DNA of 64,000 nucleotides from Orrella marina (GTDB lineage: Bacteria > Pseudomonadota > Gammaproteobacteria > Burkholderiales > Burkholderiaceae_B): the NCBI RefSeq assembly GCF_003058465.1, contig NZ_CP028901.1:744001-808000 (forward strand). The letters run 5' to 3'. The position numbers and the translations under genes were made by a program. Every line of letters starts with the position of its first letter. Position 1 is the first letter of the stretch. This document shows, piece by piece, positions 16,812 through 25,920 of the stretch. Under the pieces are notes generated by a model. It was not told where the DNA came from, did no database searches, and worked only from the letters and a program-made list of their open reading frames with translations.

Positions 16812-19019
16812 TCAGGCGCTCGTTGTTTCCTGCTGCGCATCATCCTCTGTCATGCCATGATGACGCAGGAGGGCGTCGAGTTTCGGGTCCCGCCCTCTGA
16901 ATGCCCTGAACGAGTCTGCAGCTGGACGGATACCACCTACCGAAAGGATCTCCCTTCTAAAGCGTGCGCCTGTCTGTGGGTCCAGTGTGCTCGCTGCTTC
17001 TTCGAACGCGGCAAAAGCATCGGCAGATAGTACTTCAGCCCATTTGTAGCTGTAGTAACCGGCACCATAGCCACCTGCAAACAAGTGTGTGAAAGCGTGT
17101 GCAAACCGATGCCAGGTTGGCGGAATCAGTACAGCCACTTCCTGTCGGACGGCTTCGAGCGTGGCCATTACGTCACCGATTGCGAGGCCTTTTTCCTGCT
17201 GGTGCAGCAGCATGTCAAAGAGCGCAAACTCGATCTGGCGTACGGTCTGCATTCCGCTCTGGAAGTTTCGCGCTGCCTTGAGCTTGTCGTAAAGCGACTT
17301 GGGAAGCACGTCACCCGTCTCGATGTGACTGGTCAGATCCTTCAACACCTCGTATTCCCAGCAGAAATTCTCCATAAACTGGGAGGGGAGTTCGATCGCA
17401 TCCCATTCGACAGCTGAAAACGCGCTGGCACCGGGCTCATCGATTTCGTCAAGCAGTGCGTGCAAGGCGTGACCGGCTTCATGAAACAGGGTAATGACAT
17501 CGTCATGGGTCAGCAGCGATGGTTTTCCGTCGCGACCTTTTGCGAAATTGCAGGTCAGGTAAACCACAGGTGTCTGCAAACCCGTATCGGTTCTTCTGCG
17601 GCTACGCTCCTGGCTGACCCAGGCGCCTCCCTGCTTGCCCTCTCGAGCATACAGATCGATGATCAGGTGTCCGATAAGCTCTCCCTTTTCAGACTCGATC
17701 CGTGCAGCACTGACATCGTCCCGCCACAACGAGAGCGTGGTGGGAACAATCCGCACGCTAAAGAGACGCTGGGCGAGATCAAACAACCCTTGAACCACCT
17801 TGGGCTCGGTGAAATACTGTTTGACCTCGTCCTCGGAGTAGTCGTAACGGGCTTGTCTGAGATGCTCGCTCGCGTACGCCACATCCCATGGCTCGAGCTC
17901 TGCCAGGCCTAGATGATCACGCGCGTATGCACGCAGATCATCCAGATCCTTGCGAGCGTAGGGAAGTGCGCGGCCAGCGAGTTGTCGCAGAAAGGTCAGC
18001 ACCTCATCCGGTGTGTCCGCCATCCGGGTTTCCAGGCGCAGCTCCGCAAAACTTTTAAAACCTAGTAGCTGCGCGCTTTCAGCGCGCAGCGAAAGTGATT
18101 CCTCGATTAACGACGAGTTGTCAAACTGTGGGTCACCTTGGTCCGATGCCAGCGTGGCATAGGCTTTGTAGAGCGTATACCGCAGCTCCCTGTCTTTGGC
18201 GTACTGCATCACCGGCAGGTAGCTTGGCATCTTGAGATTGAGCTTGTACTTCGGGGTGCCGCTCTGATCGATCTCGGGGTCAGCTTGAGCCATCGCCTGA
18301 AACCCCTCGATCACGTCAGCGGGAATGCCGTCCAGACGCGAGACATCATCCAGCACCAGTGACCAGCCGTCGTTGGCATCCAGCACATTCTCGGAGAACT
18401 TCTGGGCGACCTGCGATTCGCGCTCGGCAATTTCGGCATAGCGTTCACGTGCCTGGCCTTTAAGCTCGACACCGCCCAGGCGGAAGTCACGCACCGAAAG
18501 ATCAATGACCCGACGTCTGACTTCTGGCCATGAGTTGAAATCTTCACTTTGCTGCAGTCTCAGGTATTGTGTGAACAGGCCCTCATGCAGGCCAACCCAC
18601 GTCGCAAACTCGGTGACTGGCCCTAGCATGGCGTTGACCGCTTCGCGTAGCGCGGGTGTGTTCTGTACCGATTTCAAGTGACCCACAATCGTCCAGACAC
18701 GCCAGAGCGGGTCGGTCGCATCATCAATGGGGCTCACAACGGCTTTCCAGGTCGCGGGTAGCGAGGGATCGGCTGCCGCATCGACTGCTGCCCGGGCTTT
18801 CTCAAGTAGTAGCTCAATAGCAGGCTGTATGTGCTCAGGCTTAACGGCCCTGTAGTCGATCAGGGTGTCAACGGGCGCAAGGAGCGGGTTCGACTGTGGG
18901 TTCGAAAGCGTGCTGGAATTTGAATGTGGATTGGATTGCATATCGGATCGGTCAGACTCGCATTGGTGTGGATCAGTGATGTTACGCATCTTGGACAGAA
19001 ACCGGCTCGAAGGGTTCAT
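16812..19019 (-). CDS. prlC: Oligopeptidase A (M3 metallopeptidase)
   Basis: Up to 735 residues. The recognisable N-terminus is NPLLAPVDTLIDYRAVKPEHIQPAI, preceded by about 45 low-complexity residues rich in Ser/Asn/Pro. The zinc site is TLFHEAGHALHALL (HExxH) with the downstream Glu in the FMENFCWEYEVL region, and the C-terminal half ends in RAFRGRDPKLDALLRHHGM, typical of PrlC. Role: cytoplasmic degradation of oligopeptides including cleaved signal peptides. Start codon is uncertain: ATGs at 19019, 18989 and 18941 all lack a clear ribosome site, and the conserved domain begins after the last. Monocistronic, followed by two hairpins. Confidence 0.93.
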   Translation of the reverse strand: MNPSSRFLSKMRNITDPHQCESDRSDMQSNPHSNSSTLSNPQSNPLLAPVDTLIDYRAVKPEHIQPAIELLLEKARAAVDAAADPSLPATWKAVVSPIDDATDPLWRVWTIVGHLKSVQNTPALREAVNAMLGPVTEFATWVGLHEGLFTQYLRLQQSEDFNSWPEVRRRVIDLSVRDFRLGGVELKGQARERYAEIAERESQVAQKFSENVLDANDGWSLVLDDVSRLDGIPADVIEGFQAMAQADPEIDQSGTPKYKLNLKMPSYLPVMQYAKDRELRYTLYKAYATLASDQGDPQFDNSSLIEESLSLRAESAQLLGFKSFAELRLETRMADTPDEVLTFLRQLAGRALPYARKDLDDLRAYARDHLGLAELEPWDVAYASEHLRQARYDYSEDEVKQYFTEPKVVQGLFDLAQRLFSVRIVPTTLSLWRDDVSAARIESEKGELIGHLIIDLYAREGKQGGAWVSQERSRRRTDTGLQTPVVYLTCNFAKGRDGKPSLLTHDDVITLFHEAGHALHALLDEIDEPGASAFSAVEWDAIELPSQFMENFCWEYEVLKDLTSHIETGDVLPKSLYDKLKAARNFQSGMQTVRQIEFALFDMLLHQQEKGLAIGDVMATLEAVRQEVAVLIPPTWHRFAHAFTHLFAGGYGAGYYSYKWAEVLSADAFAAFEEAASTLDPQTGARFRREILSVGGIRPAADSFRAFRGRDPKLDALLRHHGMTEDDAQQETTSA

Positions 19020-19174
19020 CGATCAGTCGGTTATCACCGCTCATTCTGGCACAACTGATCGTGTGATGCACGGCAAGACACGGCAAAGTTGTCTGGTAAA
19101 TCGTTCCGATAATACAGTTACAAAATAGAGTGCAATGGTCATGATACTTTCAAGTTTCCTGGAGGGAAACCATC

Positions 19175-20315
19175 CTGACCAGACAAACCAGTCGCGCCGC
19201 TCTGGTGTTGACATCAGAACAGCGCGCAATGCTCATGCAGCTTGCGGGCTCTCGAACCGCACCGATTCGCGAGGTTGAACGGGCCAAGATACTCCTGGGT
19301 TACGCCGACGGCGCTTCGATCAGCGACTTGATGCGCCAGATCGGTGTGGGTCGATCCATGATTTACAAGTGCATTGACAAGGCACTGGCTGCCGGTGCAA
19401 GCGCTGGTTTGAAAGACACCTACCATCGTCCACACGAGCCAGAAATCTCTGATGAGGCGAAAGCGTGGGTGGTGAGCATCGCCTGCGTCAAACCGAAAGA
19501 TCTGGGCTTGTCTGCGCAGCTCTGGACCATCTCGGCACTGGCGGCCCATATCCGCAAGCATGCTCTCGAGGCTGGGCATGCCAGACTCGCCGAAGCCAGC
19601 AAGAGCACCATCTGGCGAATTCTGAACGAGAATGCAATCAAGCCACACAAGATTCGGTACTACCTCGAGCGTCGAGATCCGGAGCTTGATCGCAAGATGC
19701 AAGACGTGCTGCTTGTCTATCGGGAGGTCTCGCTCTACCAGGACTGCAACACCCGGGGGCCTGCTACAAACCCGGTCTACACCGTCAGCGTGGATGAAAA
19801 GCCAGGCGTGCAAGCACTGGGCCTGACTGCACCCGATTTACCGCCGGTCCCCGGCAAGGCCGCAGCAGCGTCGCGCGATTGCGAGTATGTTCGCCATGGC
19901 ACGGTTTCCACTCTGGCCGGCATTGACTTGCACTCCGGACATATCTTTGCACGCACGGAGGATCGCCACCGAAGTGTCGAATTCATTGCTCTGCTCAAGG
20001 ATATTGATGCGTATTATTGGCCCGAGTCAGTCATACGGCTTGTTCTGGACAACCACTCTCCGCACATCTCAAAGGAGACCATGGCTTATCTGGCCCACGC
20101 GCCCTGGCCGGTTCGAATATGTCCGTACATCCAAACATGGATCGTGTCTCAATCTGATCGAATGTGCATTCTCGAAGATGGCAAGAACCTTCTTGCGTCA
20201 CATCCGGGTCGATTCGATTGACGAGTTGAAAGCCAGAATCATGAAGGGGGTCGAGGAGATGAATCAGCAGCCCGTGGTGTTTCGCTGGAGCAAGTTCGAC
20301 CTCGGGCTCTCATAA
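19175..20315 (+). pseudogene. IS630-family transposase, frameshifted
   Basis: An N-terminal helix-turn-helix (REVERAKILLGYADGASISDLMRQ) precedes a DDE domain. First Asp is in YTVSVDEKPG and second in LVLDNHSPHIS, both in the frame ending at 20221. The third residue, Glu in CLNLIECAFSKM, lies in the +1 frame ending at 20315. The break falls at a CCC run near 20102-20104, so no single frame holds the full catalytic triad. The frame also opens at CTG 19175 after a good GGAGGG site, suggesting the original ATG is mutated. The usual Trp in the GSWLN-like motif is Cys. These changes indicate decay. No clear terminal repeats were found. It lies between oligopeptidase A and the catabolic block. Confidence 0.85.
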
Positions 20316-20372
20316 TTTGCAATTGCATTGCTGAAACGATCTACTCGCTTTGCCCTGCAATCCCGAATCGAC

Positions 20373-21130
20373 TTAGGAAGCGGTCAGTCCGCCGTCAATA
20401 GCAATAATTTGCCCTGTGATCACCCGTGAGTGGTCGCTCGCCAGAAATAAGGCTGCATTGGCAATATCCTCGGGCAAACTCCACCCAAGAAACTGCCGAT
20501 CTAGTGTTCTTTGGATGACTCCGGTATCACCCTCAATCATTCGTTGGACTCTTTCTGTTTTAGTTGCGGCTGGCGCAACGGCGTTGACTCGGATTCCATA
20601 CTCGCCATATTCGACAGCCATGGAGCGGGTCAGAGCACTCACTCCCCTTTTGCGGCCGTGTAGGCGTCCTTTTTGCTTGTGCCTCGCAAGGCAAACACCG
20701 ATGTACTGTTAATGACTGAGCCGCCGCCCGCTTTGATCAGTTCAGGGATGACGGACCGGCAGCAAAGCCACGTTCCAAAGAGATCGAGCTTGATCTTCTT
20801 CCAGAATTCATCAATGGGAGCATCGGACACACGGTCGTCCAGATTAGTCGATCCACCTGCGTTGTTGTACAGAATGTTGATTTGACCAAACCGCTCTAGG
20901 ACAGCGTTCACTGCTTGTTCGACACTTTGCTGATCCGTAATGTCGGTCTGGCATAGCATCGCCTGGCTGCCTTGCGCGAGAATCATGTCGACAGTTTCTT
21001 GACCTTGAACCGGATCAATTTCGACTATGGCTACCGAGGCCCCCTCCCTTGCAAAAAGAAGTGCACTAGCGCGGCCAATTCCTGCGCCAGCACCGGTGAT
21101 GAATGCGACTTTACCGTCCAGCTTCCCCAT
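20373..21130 (-). pseudogene. Short-chain dehydrogenase/reductase, broken by a 1-bp deletion
   Basis: N-terminal part 20639-21130 has the NAD-binding [19 protein letters not shown], the Ser of VINSTSVFAL and the catalytic YTAAKG. The remaining 89 residues are in another frame (20373-20642) and start MSALTRSMAVEYGEYGIRVN, ending in the usual ITGQIIAIDGG. The frames meet at an A4G4 run (20644-20647 are CCCC on the plus strand). Adding one G would restore an uninterrupted SDR of about 252 residues. Either a recent inactivation or a sequencing error. The ancestral enzyme would be an NAD(P)-dependent alcohol/hydroxyacyl oxidoreductase. It is divergent from the ABC importer, with which it likely shared regulation. 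Confidence 0.82.
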
Positions 21131-21210
21131 ATCTGTCTCCTTCTACATTGTTCAAGCAACTGTTTCATGATGCGTGATCCCCGCCAGCATGTTTCAGCTG
21201 TTTGATAAAT

Positions 21211-21271
21211 GTTCCGTACATTGAGATAAATTACAGGAGAATCTTGCTAATTGATCTCCAGAGTACGGAAC
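21211..21271. promoter_or_regulatory. Spaced perfect inverted repeat in the divergent SDR / ABC-importer promoter
   Basis: GTTCCGTAC at 21211-21219 and its exact complement GTACGGAAC at 21263-21271, centre-to-centre 52 bp (about five helical turns). The first copy sits within AATGTTCCGTACATT, itself palindromic at its ends. It is placed between the divergent start codons at 21130 and 21377. IclR-family regulators, two of which are encoded in the same block, often bind such paired sites. The assignment is inference. Confidence 0.5.
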
Positions 21272-21376
21272 AAATGATTAATGCTGGATTCTTTCGAGAT
21301 CTGTTCACATAAGATGAATCCAAGCTAGCAATAAAAACAAACCCAACTAGCTGCTCTTATCAACATGGAGACAAAC

Positions 21377-22585
21377 ATGAAACTTCGCACCAGGATTGCG
21401 GGCTTGGCTATGCTCGCCTGTTCCGCATCACTTCTTTCCTCCCAGGCTATTGCGCAGGAAACCATCAAACTAGGTCTTTCCATCCCGCTGTCCGGTTCGG
21501 GAGCGAACTGGGGGATTGGCAGTCAGTGGCTATGCGACGAAGCGGCCAAAGATGTCAACGCTAGCGGTGGCGTCAAGGTCGGTGGCAAGACCTACAACTT
21601 TGAATGCATCGCCTACGACAACAAGTACAACGCCGCAGAAGGCACCAAGGTTGCCCAGACACTGCTTCGCAAGGACGGCGTGAAGTTTATTGCTGGCAGC
21701 CTTGGCACCGCGCCGGCTCGTGCGATGCAGTCACTCACTGAACGTGCGGGTGTCCTGATGTTCACCACGGCTTGGGGGCCCTCGATCAAAGGACCCAAGT
21801 ATCCCCTGACGTTTACGCAGATGAATACGCCGCTTGAACTGGTCGAGCCGCTCATTCGTTACATCAAGCAGACGCATCCAGATATCAAGACTGTTGCCTT
21901 GTTAAACCCGAACGATGCTAGCGGGCAGGACGTTGAAGTGATCGCACGACGCGTATGGGAGGACGTCGGTGTCAAAGTTATTGCCACAGACTGGTACGAG
22001 CGCGGCACGACCGAGTTTCAGCCCATTGCAGCCAAAATCGCGCAGATGAATCCGGATGTGGTCGATCTGGGCGGTGCGCCGCCTCCGGATGCAGGAAGGG
22101 TGTTCAAGGAGCTCAAGGCAGCTGGCTGGGAAGGTGTGCAGGTGGTTGAGGCCGGTACAGGTGCAGATGGCCTCATTGCAACAGGTGGCGATGCAGCAGA
22201 AGGTACTTATCTAGGCGCGGCTGTCAACTTTGACGATCCGTCTGCCACTGAGTTACAGCGCCGTCTAAACGAAGGTGTCAAAAAGGCGACTGGGGAGTCT
22301 GTCAACGCGATCCAGATCGGTTTTTACGATGCTGTCATGGCACTCAGAGCTGCCATGGAAAAGGCTCAGAGCCTTGATCCCAAAGTGGTGGCGAAGGCTT
22401 TGCCGGAAGTCACCTTCGAGGCGACGTATGGCACCAGTGCATTTGGCGGCAAGGAAACCTACGATATCCCGCAGCAGATTCTAGTTCCCGTGATCGTCAC
22501 CCAGGTCACCGGAACCACGCTCAAGCAGGTCGACCGGCTTGACAGCCAGGAGCTCAAGGATCGCTTGCAAAAAGCCAAGCAATAA
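21377..22585 (+). CDS. ABC importer periplasmic substrate-binding protein (branched-chain amino acid/amide type)
   Basis: About 402 residues of the type I periplasmic-binding fold. The signal peptide MKLRTRIAGLAMLACSASLLS is followed by SQAIAQ|ETIKLGLSIPLSGSGANWG. Conserved features are AAKDVNASGGVKVGG, TYNFECIAYDNKYNA, FIAGSLGTAPARAMQ and YKARG-like segments of LivJ-type receptors. The ATG at 21377 has GGAG 8 bp upstream; the in-frame ATG at 21365 would precede that site. Family role: captures a small organic solute for the LivHMGF machinery. Nearby CoA-ligases and beta-oxidation enzymes argue that the ligand is a carboxylic acid rather than an amino acid. First gene of a tightly packed importer operon. 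Confidence 0.93.
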   Translation: MKLRTRIAGLAMLACSASLLSSQAIAQETIKLGLSIPLSGSGANWGIGSQWLCDEAAKDVNASGGVKVGGKTYNFECIAYDNKYNAAEGTKVAQTLLRKDGVKFIAGSLGTAPARAMQSLTERAGVLMFTTAWGPSIKGPKYPLTFTQMNTPLELVEPLIRYIKQTHPDIKTVALLNPNDASGQDVEVIARRVWEDVGVKVIATDWYERGTTEFQPIAAKIAQMNPDVVDLGGAPPPDAGRVFKELKAAGWEGVQVVEAGTGADGLIATGGDAAEGTYLGAAVNFDDPSATELQRRLNEGVKKATGESVNAIQIGFYDAVMALRAAMEKAQSLDPKVVAKALPEVTFEATYGTSAFGGKETYDIPQQILVPVIVTQVTGTTLKQVDRLDSQELKDRLQKAKQ

Positions 22586-22610
22586 CGCAATAAACTGGCT
22601 GGAGTGATCT

Positions 22611-23486
22611 ATGCAGACGCTAACACAATTGATACTCACCGGTCTTCAGATCGGGGCTTTGTACGTCATCTTCTCACTCGGATTGAACCTGATTTTTGGG
22701 GTGATGAAGATTGTCAACTTTGCGCATGGCCAGTTCTTTACGCTGACTGCATTGTTGATAGCCGTGCTCTACCCTTATTTTGCTGGACACGGCTTTTCGC
22801 ATGTGATGGCGTTCTGCCTGGCGATCTCGGCAGGTATCCTGGCATCGCTGGTGCTGGGATACCTGTTATATCAGTTCGGATTTCGATTCTTTCAGAGAGA
22901 TCTGGCCGGCTCGTTCATCTTGTCAGTCGGCTTCGTGCTGTTCATTGAAGGGCTGCTGTTGCACTATTTTGGTGGAGCAGTGAAATCCGTACCGTACTTT
23001 GTTGAAGGAAGTGTCTCGATATTGAACGTGAATGTGACGTACCAGCGACTGATTCTGATCTTTGTCGCACTAGTGTTCACCGCTCTATTGTATTGGGTGC
23101 TTGGGCATACCAAAACCGGCAAGGCAATGCGTGCCGTTTCAATCGATCACGAGGCGGCCATGATTCAGGGCATACCTTACAAGAAGATTGCGCTCACAGG
23201 CTTTCTGATTGCGACGTTTCTCGGTGCGCTGGCCGGTGCCGTCATGGCACCGCTTGCCATGGTATCCCCGACAGTCGGTGCGGATTATCTGGTCAAAGGC
23301 TTCATCGCCGTCATTCTTGGAGGTTTGGGCAGTGTTCCGGGCGCCATTATTGGCAGCCTTTTCATTGGTTTCATCGAGAGCTTTGGCGGCTTCTACTTCG
23401 ATCCGTCGTTTGCCAACATCGCGATCTTTGTGTTGGTCATGATTGCTCTTATGGTTCGTCCGAATGGGTTGATGGGAAATGGATAA
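22611..23486 (+). CDS. ABC importer permease, LivH type
   Basis: A 291-residue integral membrane protein with about eight helices. LQIGALYVIFSLGLNLIFGVMKIVNFAHG near the start and the EAA-like loop GLGSVPGAIIGSLFIGFIES near the end are characteristic of LivH. GGAG precedes the ATG. The stop overlaps the LivM start by 8 bp, indicating coupled translation. Forms the translocation pore with the next gene product. Confidence 0.93.
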   Translation: MQTLTQLILTGLQIGALYVIFSLGLNLIFGVMKIVNFAHGQFFTLTALLIAVLYPYFAGHGFSHVMAFCLAISAGILASLVLGYLLYQFGFRFFQRDLAGSFILSVGFVLFIEGLLLHYFGGAVKSVPYFVEGSVSILNVNVTYQRLILIFVALVFTALLYWVLGHTKTGKAMRAVSIDHEAAMIQGIPYKKIALTGFLIATFLGALAGAVMAPLAMVSPTVGADYLVKGFIAVILGGLGSVPGAIIGSLFIGFIESFGGFYFDPSFANIAIFVLVMIALMVRPNGLMGNG

Positions 23487-24432
23487 AAAGACACTTTCCG
23501 GGAGTTTTGTTGCGCTCGCTGTGGCCATGGCGCTGGCGATGCTACTGAAAGATGGATATTCTGCCAATCTGATGGCTTGGATGGCGATTGCCGCTCTGAT
23601 TGCCTCAGGTCTACGATTTGTGACCCTTATTGGTGAGCTCAATTTTGCAGCTGCGGCATTTGTCGGCCTAGGCGCCTACGCATCGGGTTACTCGTTGACC
23701 ATTCTTGAGTTGCCATTTGCAGTTTCGCTGATTTGCGGAGGATTGTTCGCCGCGTTGATCGGCGTTGCTTTCGGATACGTTACCTTAAAGACCAAGGGTC
23801 CGTACTTTCTGCTGATCGGCTTCGCATTCACCGAAGTGATCCGACTCATCTACACCCGCATCGACGTGCTGGGTGGCAATTCTGGGATGATCGGCATTTT
23901 TCCGCCAGATTTCCTTTGGGAAAGATTTACCGTGTTTGCTGTCGGACTTTCGGGCGTTCTGATCATGCTGATGTACGCAATTGAAAAGTCCTATCTAGGC
24001 AAATGCTTTATTGGCATACGTGACAACGACCAGGTCGTGCTGTCAGTTGGCATCAATGTTCACATGACCAAAGTCCTGTGCCTGTCGATCGGAGCTTTTG
24101 TGTCCGGCATCGCAGGGGGATTGACGGCATTTGTCAATAACGTGATCAGCCCGGCCGACTTCAGTTTTCTTCTGTCGACCTTTGCGCTGGCGTATTTGAA
24201 GGTTGGAGGAGAGGATCACCCGATCGGTCCTATCGCCGGTGCAGTCATGCTGGTATACCTCAGCAGTGTTTCGCTCAGTTTCGGAGGCGGAGATCACATT
24301 TTCTACGGTATTGCGATCATTCTCACGCTGTTGGTGATGCCCAAGGGACTTTTTGGTCTGCTCGAACATTTAAAAACATCCAGAAAGACCTCGAGCACGG
24401 TGCAACAGTCCACAAGGGAGAGTCAGATATGA
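23479..24432 (+). CDS. ABC importer permease, LivM type
   Basis: A 317-residue membrane protein with LNFAAAAFVGLGAYASGY (the LivM counterpart of the start-region motif), TKGPYFLLIGFAFTEVIRLIY, IRDNDQVVLSVGINVHMTKVLCLSIGAFVSGIAGG split over a cytoplasmic loop, and the C-terminal GPIAGAVMLVYLS. The Cys/Thr-rich tail is cytoplasmic. The ATG overlaps the LivH stop by 8 bp, and the stop overlaps the next ATG by 4 bp. Confidence 0.92.
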   Translation: MDKKTLSGSFVALAVAMALAMLLKDGYSANLMAWMAIAALIASGLRFVTLIGELNFAAAAFVGLGAYASGYSLTILELPFAVSLICGGLFAALIGVAFGYVTLKTKGPYFLLIGFAFTEVIRLIYTRIDVLGGNSGMIGIFPPDFLWERFTVFAVGLSGVLIMLMYAIEKSYLGKCFIGIRDNDQVVLSVGINVHMTKVLCLSIGAFVSGIAGGLTAFVNNVISPADFSFLLSTFALAYLKVGGEDHPIGPIAGAVMLVYLSSVSLSFGGGDHIFYGIAIILTLLVMPKGLFGLLEHLKTSRKTSSTVQQSTRESQI

Positions 24433-25181
24433 AATCAGATGAACGCGTTGCACTGGTTCGAACCGAAGGTATCGGAAGGCGCTACGGGGGGCTGCAGGCT
24501 GTGGCTGATTTCAGCTTTGATATCTTTCCGGAGGAAATCCTCGGTCTGATTGGACCAAACGGGGCAGGCAAGAGCACAACGTTTAACCTTATCAGTGGTT
24601 TCGTCAAGCCTACATCGGGACGTCTTTTCTTTGAGGGGAAGGATGTCACGGGGTCGTCTCCTACCCGAATCAGTCGTATGGGGCTGGTTCGTACCTTTCA
24701 GCACGGGAGCCTGATGAAGTCGCTTACTGTAAGAGACAACATCGTAGTTGGGGTGTTGGGAGCCGTCGGCCTGTTGCATACCCGGTCCGTTCAGAACAAG
24801 GTAGTCGATGCAGCCAGAATGCTCGGACTTGAACAGTACCTGGACGAGGTGTCGGGAAACCTGTCTCATGGCATCCAGCGACTGATCAGCATCGCCATTG
24901 CCTATGCGGCCAGTCCAAAGGTTCTGTGTCTGGACGAACCACTGACTGGATTGAATCAAACAGAAGCGACCGAGACACTGAATCTGTTGCGACACATACG
25001 AGACAATCAGAAGTGCGCCATCTTGCTGGTCGAGCACAACATGAAGGCGGTCATGCAACTGTGTGAGCGGATTGTTGTGCTACATCACGGTCAGATGTTG
25101 GCCATGGGAACACCATCACAGATCCGTTCCAACCCTGCCGTGATTACCGCTTATCTGGGAGAAAAACATGCGAGGTCTTGA
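24429..25181 (+). CDS. ABC importer ATP-binding protein, LivG type
   Basis: A 250-residue ATPase: Walker [12 protein letters not shown]-loop RTFQHGSLM, degenerate signature [12 protein letters not shown] (LSHGIQ in place of the usual LSYGQQ), Walker [13 protein letters not shown] and H-loop [11 protein letters not shown]. The LivG-type insertion ([15 protein letters not shown]) assigns it to this branch. Start ATG overlaps the LivM stop (ATGA). The gene overlaps LivF by 14 bp. Confidence 0.92.
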   Translation: MKSDERVALVRTEGIGRRYGGLQAVADFSFDIFPEEILGLIGPNGAGKSTTFNLISGFVKPTSGRLFFEGKDVTGSSPTRISRMGLVRTFQHGSLMKSLTVRDNIVVGVLGAVGLLHTRSVQNKVVDAARMLGLEQYLDEVSGNLSHGIQRLISIAIAYAASPKVLCLDEPLTGLNQTEATETLNLLRHIRDNQKCAILLVEHNMKAVMQLCERIVVLHHGQMLAMGTPSQIRSNPAVITAYLGEKHARS

Positions 25182-25893
25182 TGTTTTCTCGCTTGAGTTG
25201 GACGGCCTCTGTGTGAGCTATGGCAAGGTGCCCGTTCTGCACGATGTGTCTCTTAAAGTCACCAAAGGGCAAGTCGTCACTATTATCGGTGCGAACGGAG
25301 CCGGCAAGTCCACTGTGATGAAAGTTGTCATGGGATTGCATAAGGCTACATCGGGCAGTGTGCGCCTATTTGGAAAAGATGTTCTGGGCAAATCGCCCGA
25401 TCAACTCACTCCATTGGGTATGACACTTGTTCCGGAAGGGCGGCGTCTGTTTGCACCGATGACCGTGCGCGAGAATCTGGAAATGGGTGCATATCGCAGA
25501 ACGTCAGCACCGGAAGTCCAGGCCGATTTCGAAAAGGTGCTCGAATTCTTTCCGGATCTCAAGCCTAAGCTTGATTTGACAGCGGGTTCTCTGAGTGGGG
25601 GACAGCAACAGATGGTGGCAGTTGCCCGAGCGCTCATGACTAGTCCTAAAGTGATGTTGCTCGATGAACCGACGATCGGACTGGCACCAGCGGTGGTGGA
25701 CGTCATCGCCGGCGTCATCCGCCAAGTTAGCAACGATGGTGTCGATGTGTTGCTGGTCGAACAGAACGCTGAGATGGCACTTGAGATTTCCGACTACGGG
25801 TATGTCCTGGAACAGGGGCGCATCGTGCTTGAAGCGCCTGCCAGTGAACTTGCCAGCAATCCGGAAGTGCAAAAAGCCTATTTGGGTATCTAG
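25168..25893 (+). CDS. ABC importer ATP-binding protein, LivF type
   Basis: A 241-residue ATPase: Walker A GANGAGKSTV, LVPEGRRLFAPMTVRENLEMGAY (LivF hallmark), signature LSGGQQQMVAVARALM, Walker B VMLLDEPTIGLAPAVV and H-region LLVEQNAEMAL. The C-terminus ends KAYLGI, as usual. Ribosome site GGGAG precedes the ATG inside the end of LivG. Completes a five-component importer. The synthetase gene follows after 27 bp, so uptake and activation are probably co-transcribed. Confidence 0.93.
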   Translation: MRGLDVFSLELDGLCVSYGKVPVLHDVSLKVTKGQVVTIIGANGAGKSTVMKVVMGLHKATSGSVRLFGKDVLGKSPDQLTPLGMTLVPEGRRLFAPMTVRENLEMGAYRRTSAPEVQADFEKVLEFFPDLKPKLDLTAGSLSGGQQQMVAVARALMTSPKVMLLDEPTIGLAPAVVDVIAGVIRQVSNDGVDVLLVEQNAEMALEISDYGYVLEQGRIVLEAPASELASNPEVQKAYLGI

Positions 25894-25920
25894 TGGCGAC
25901 TGATTTAATTCAAGAGTGAA

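Noticed and set aside
19120..20345. Terminal inverted repeats of the first IS630 element
   Set aside because: Flanking sequences share only short AT-rich similarity that is not convincingly complementary.
20639..20650. Programmed frameshift in the SDR gene (A4G4 run)
   Set aside because: The run does not form a standard X-XXY-YYZ slippery heptamer and SDR enzymes are not known to use frameshifting; a mutation or sequencing error is simpler.
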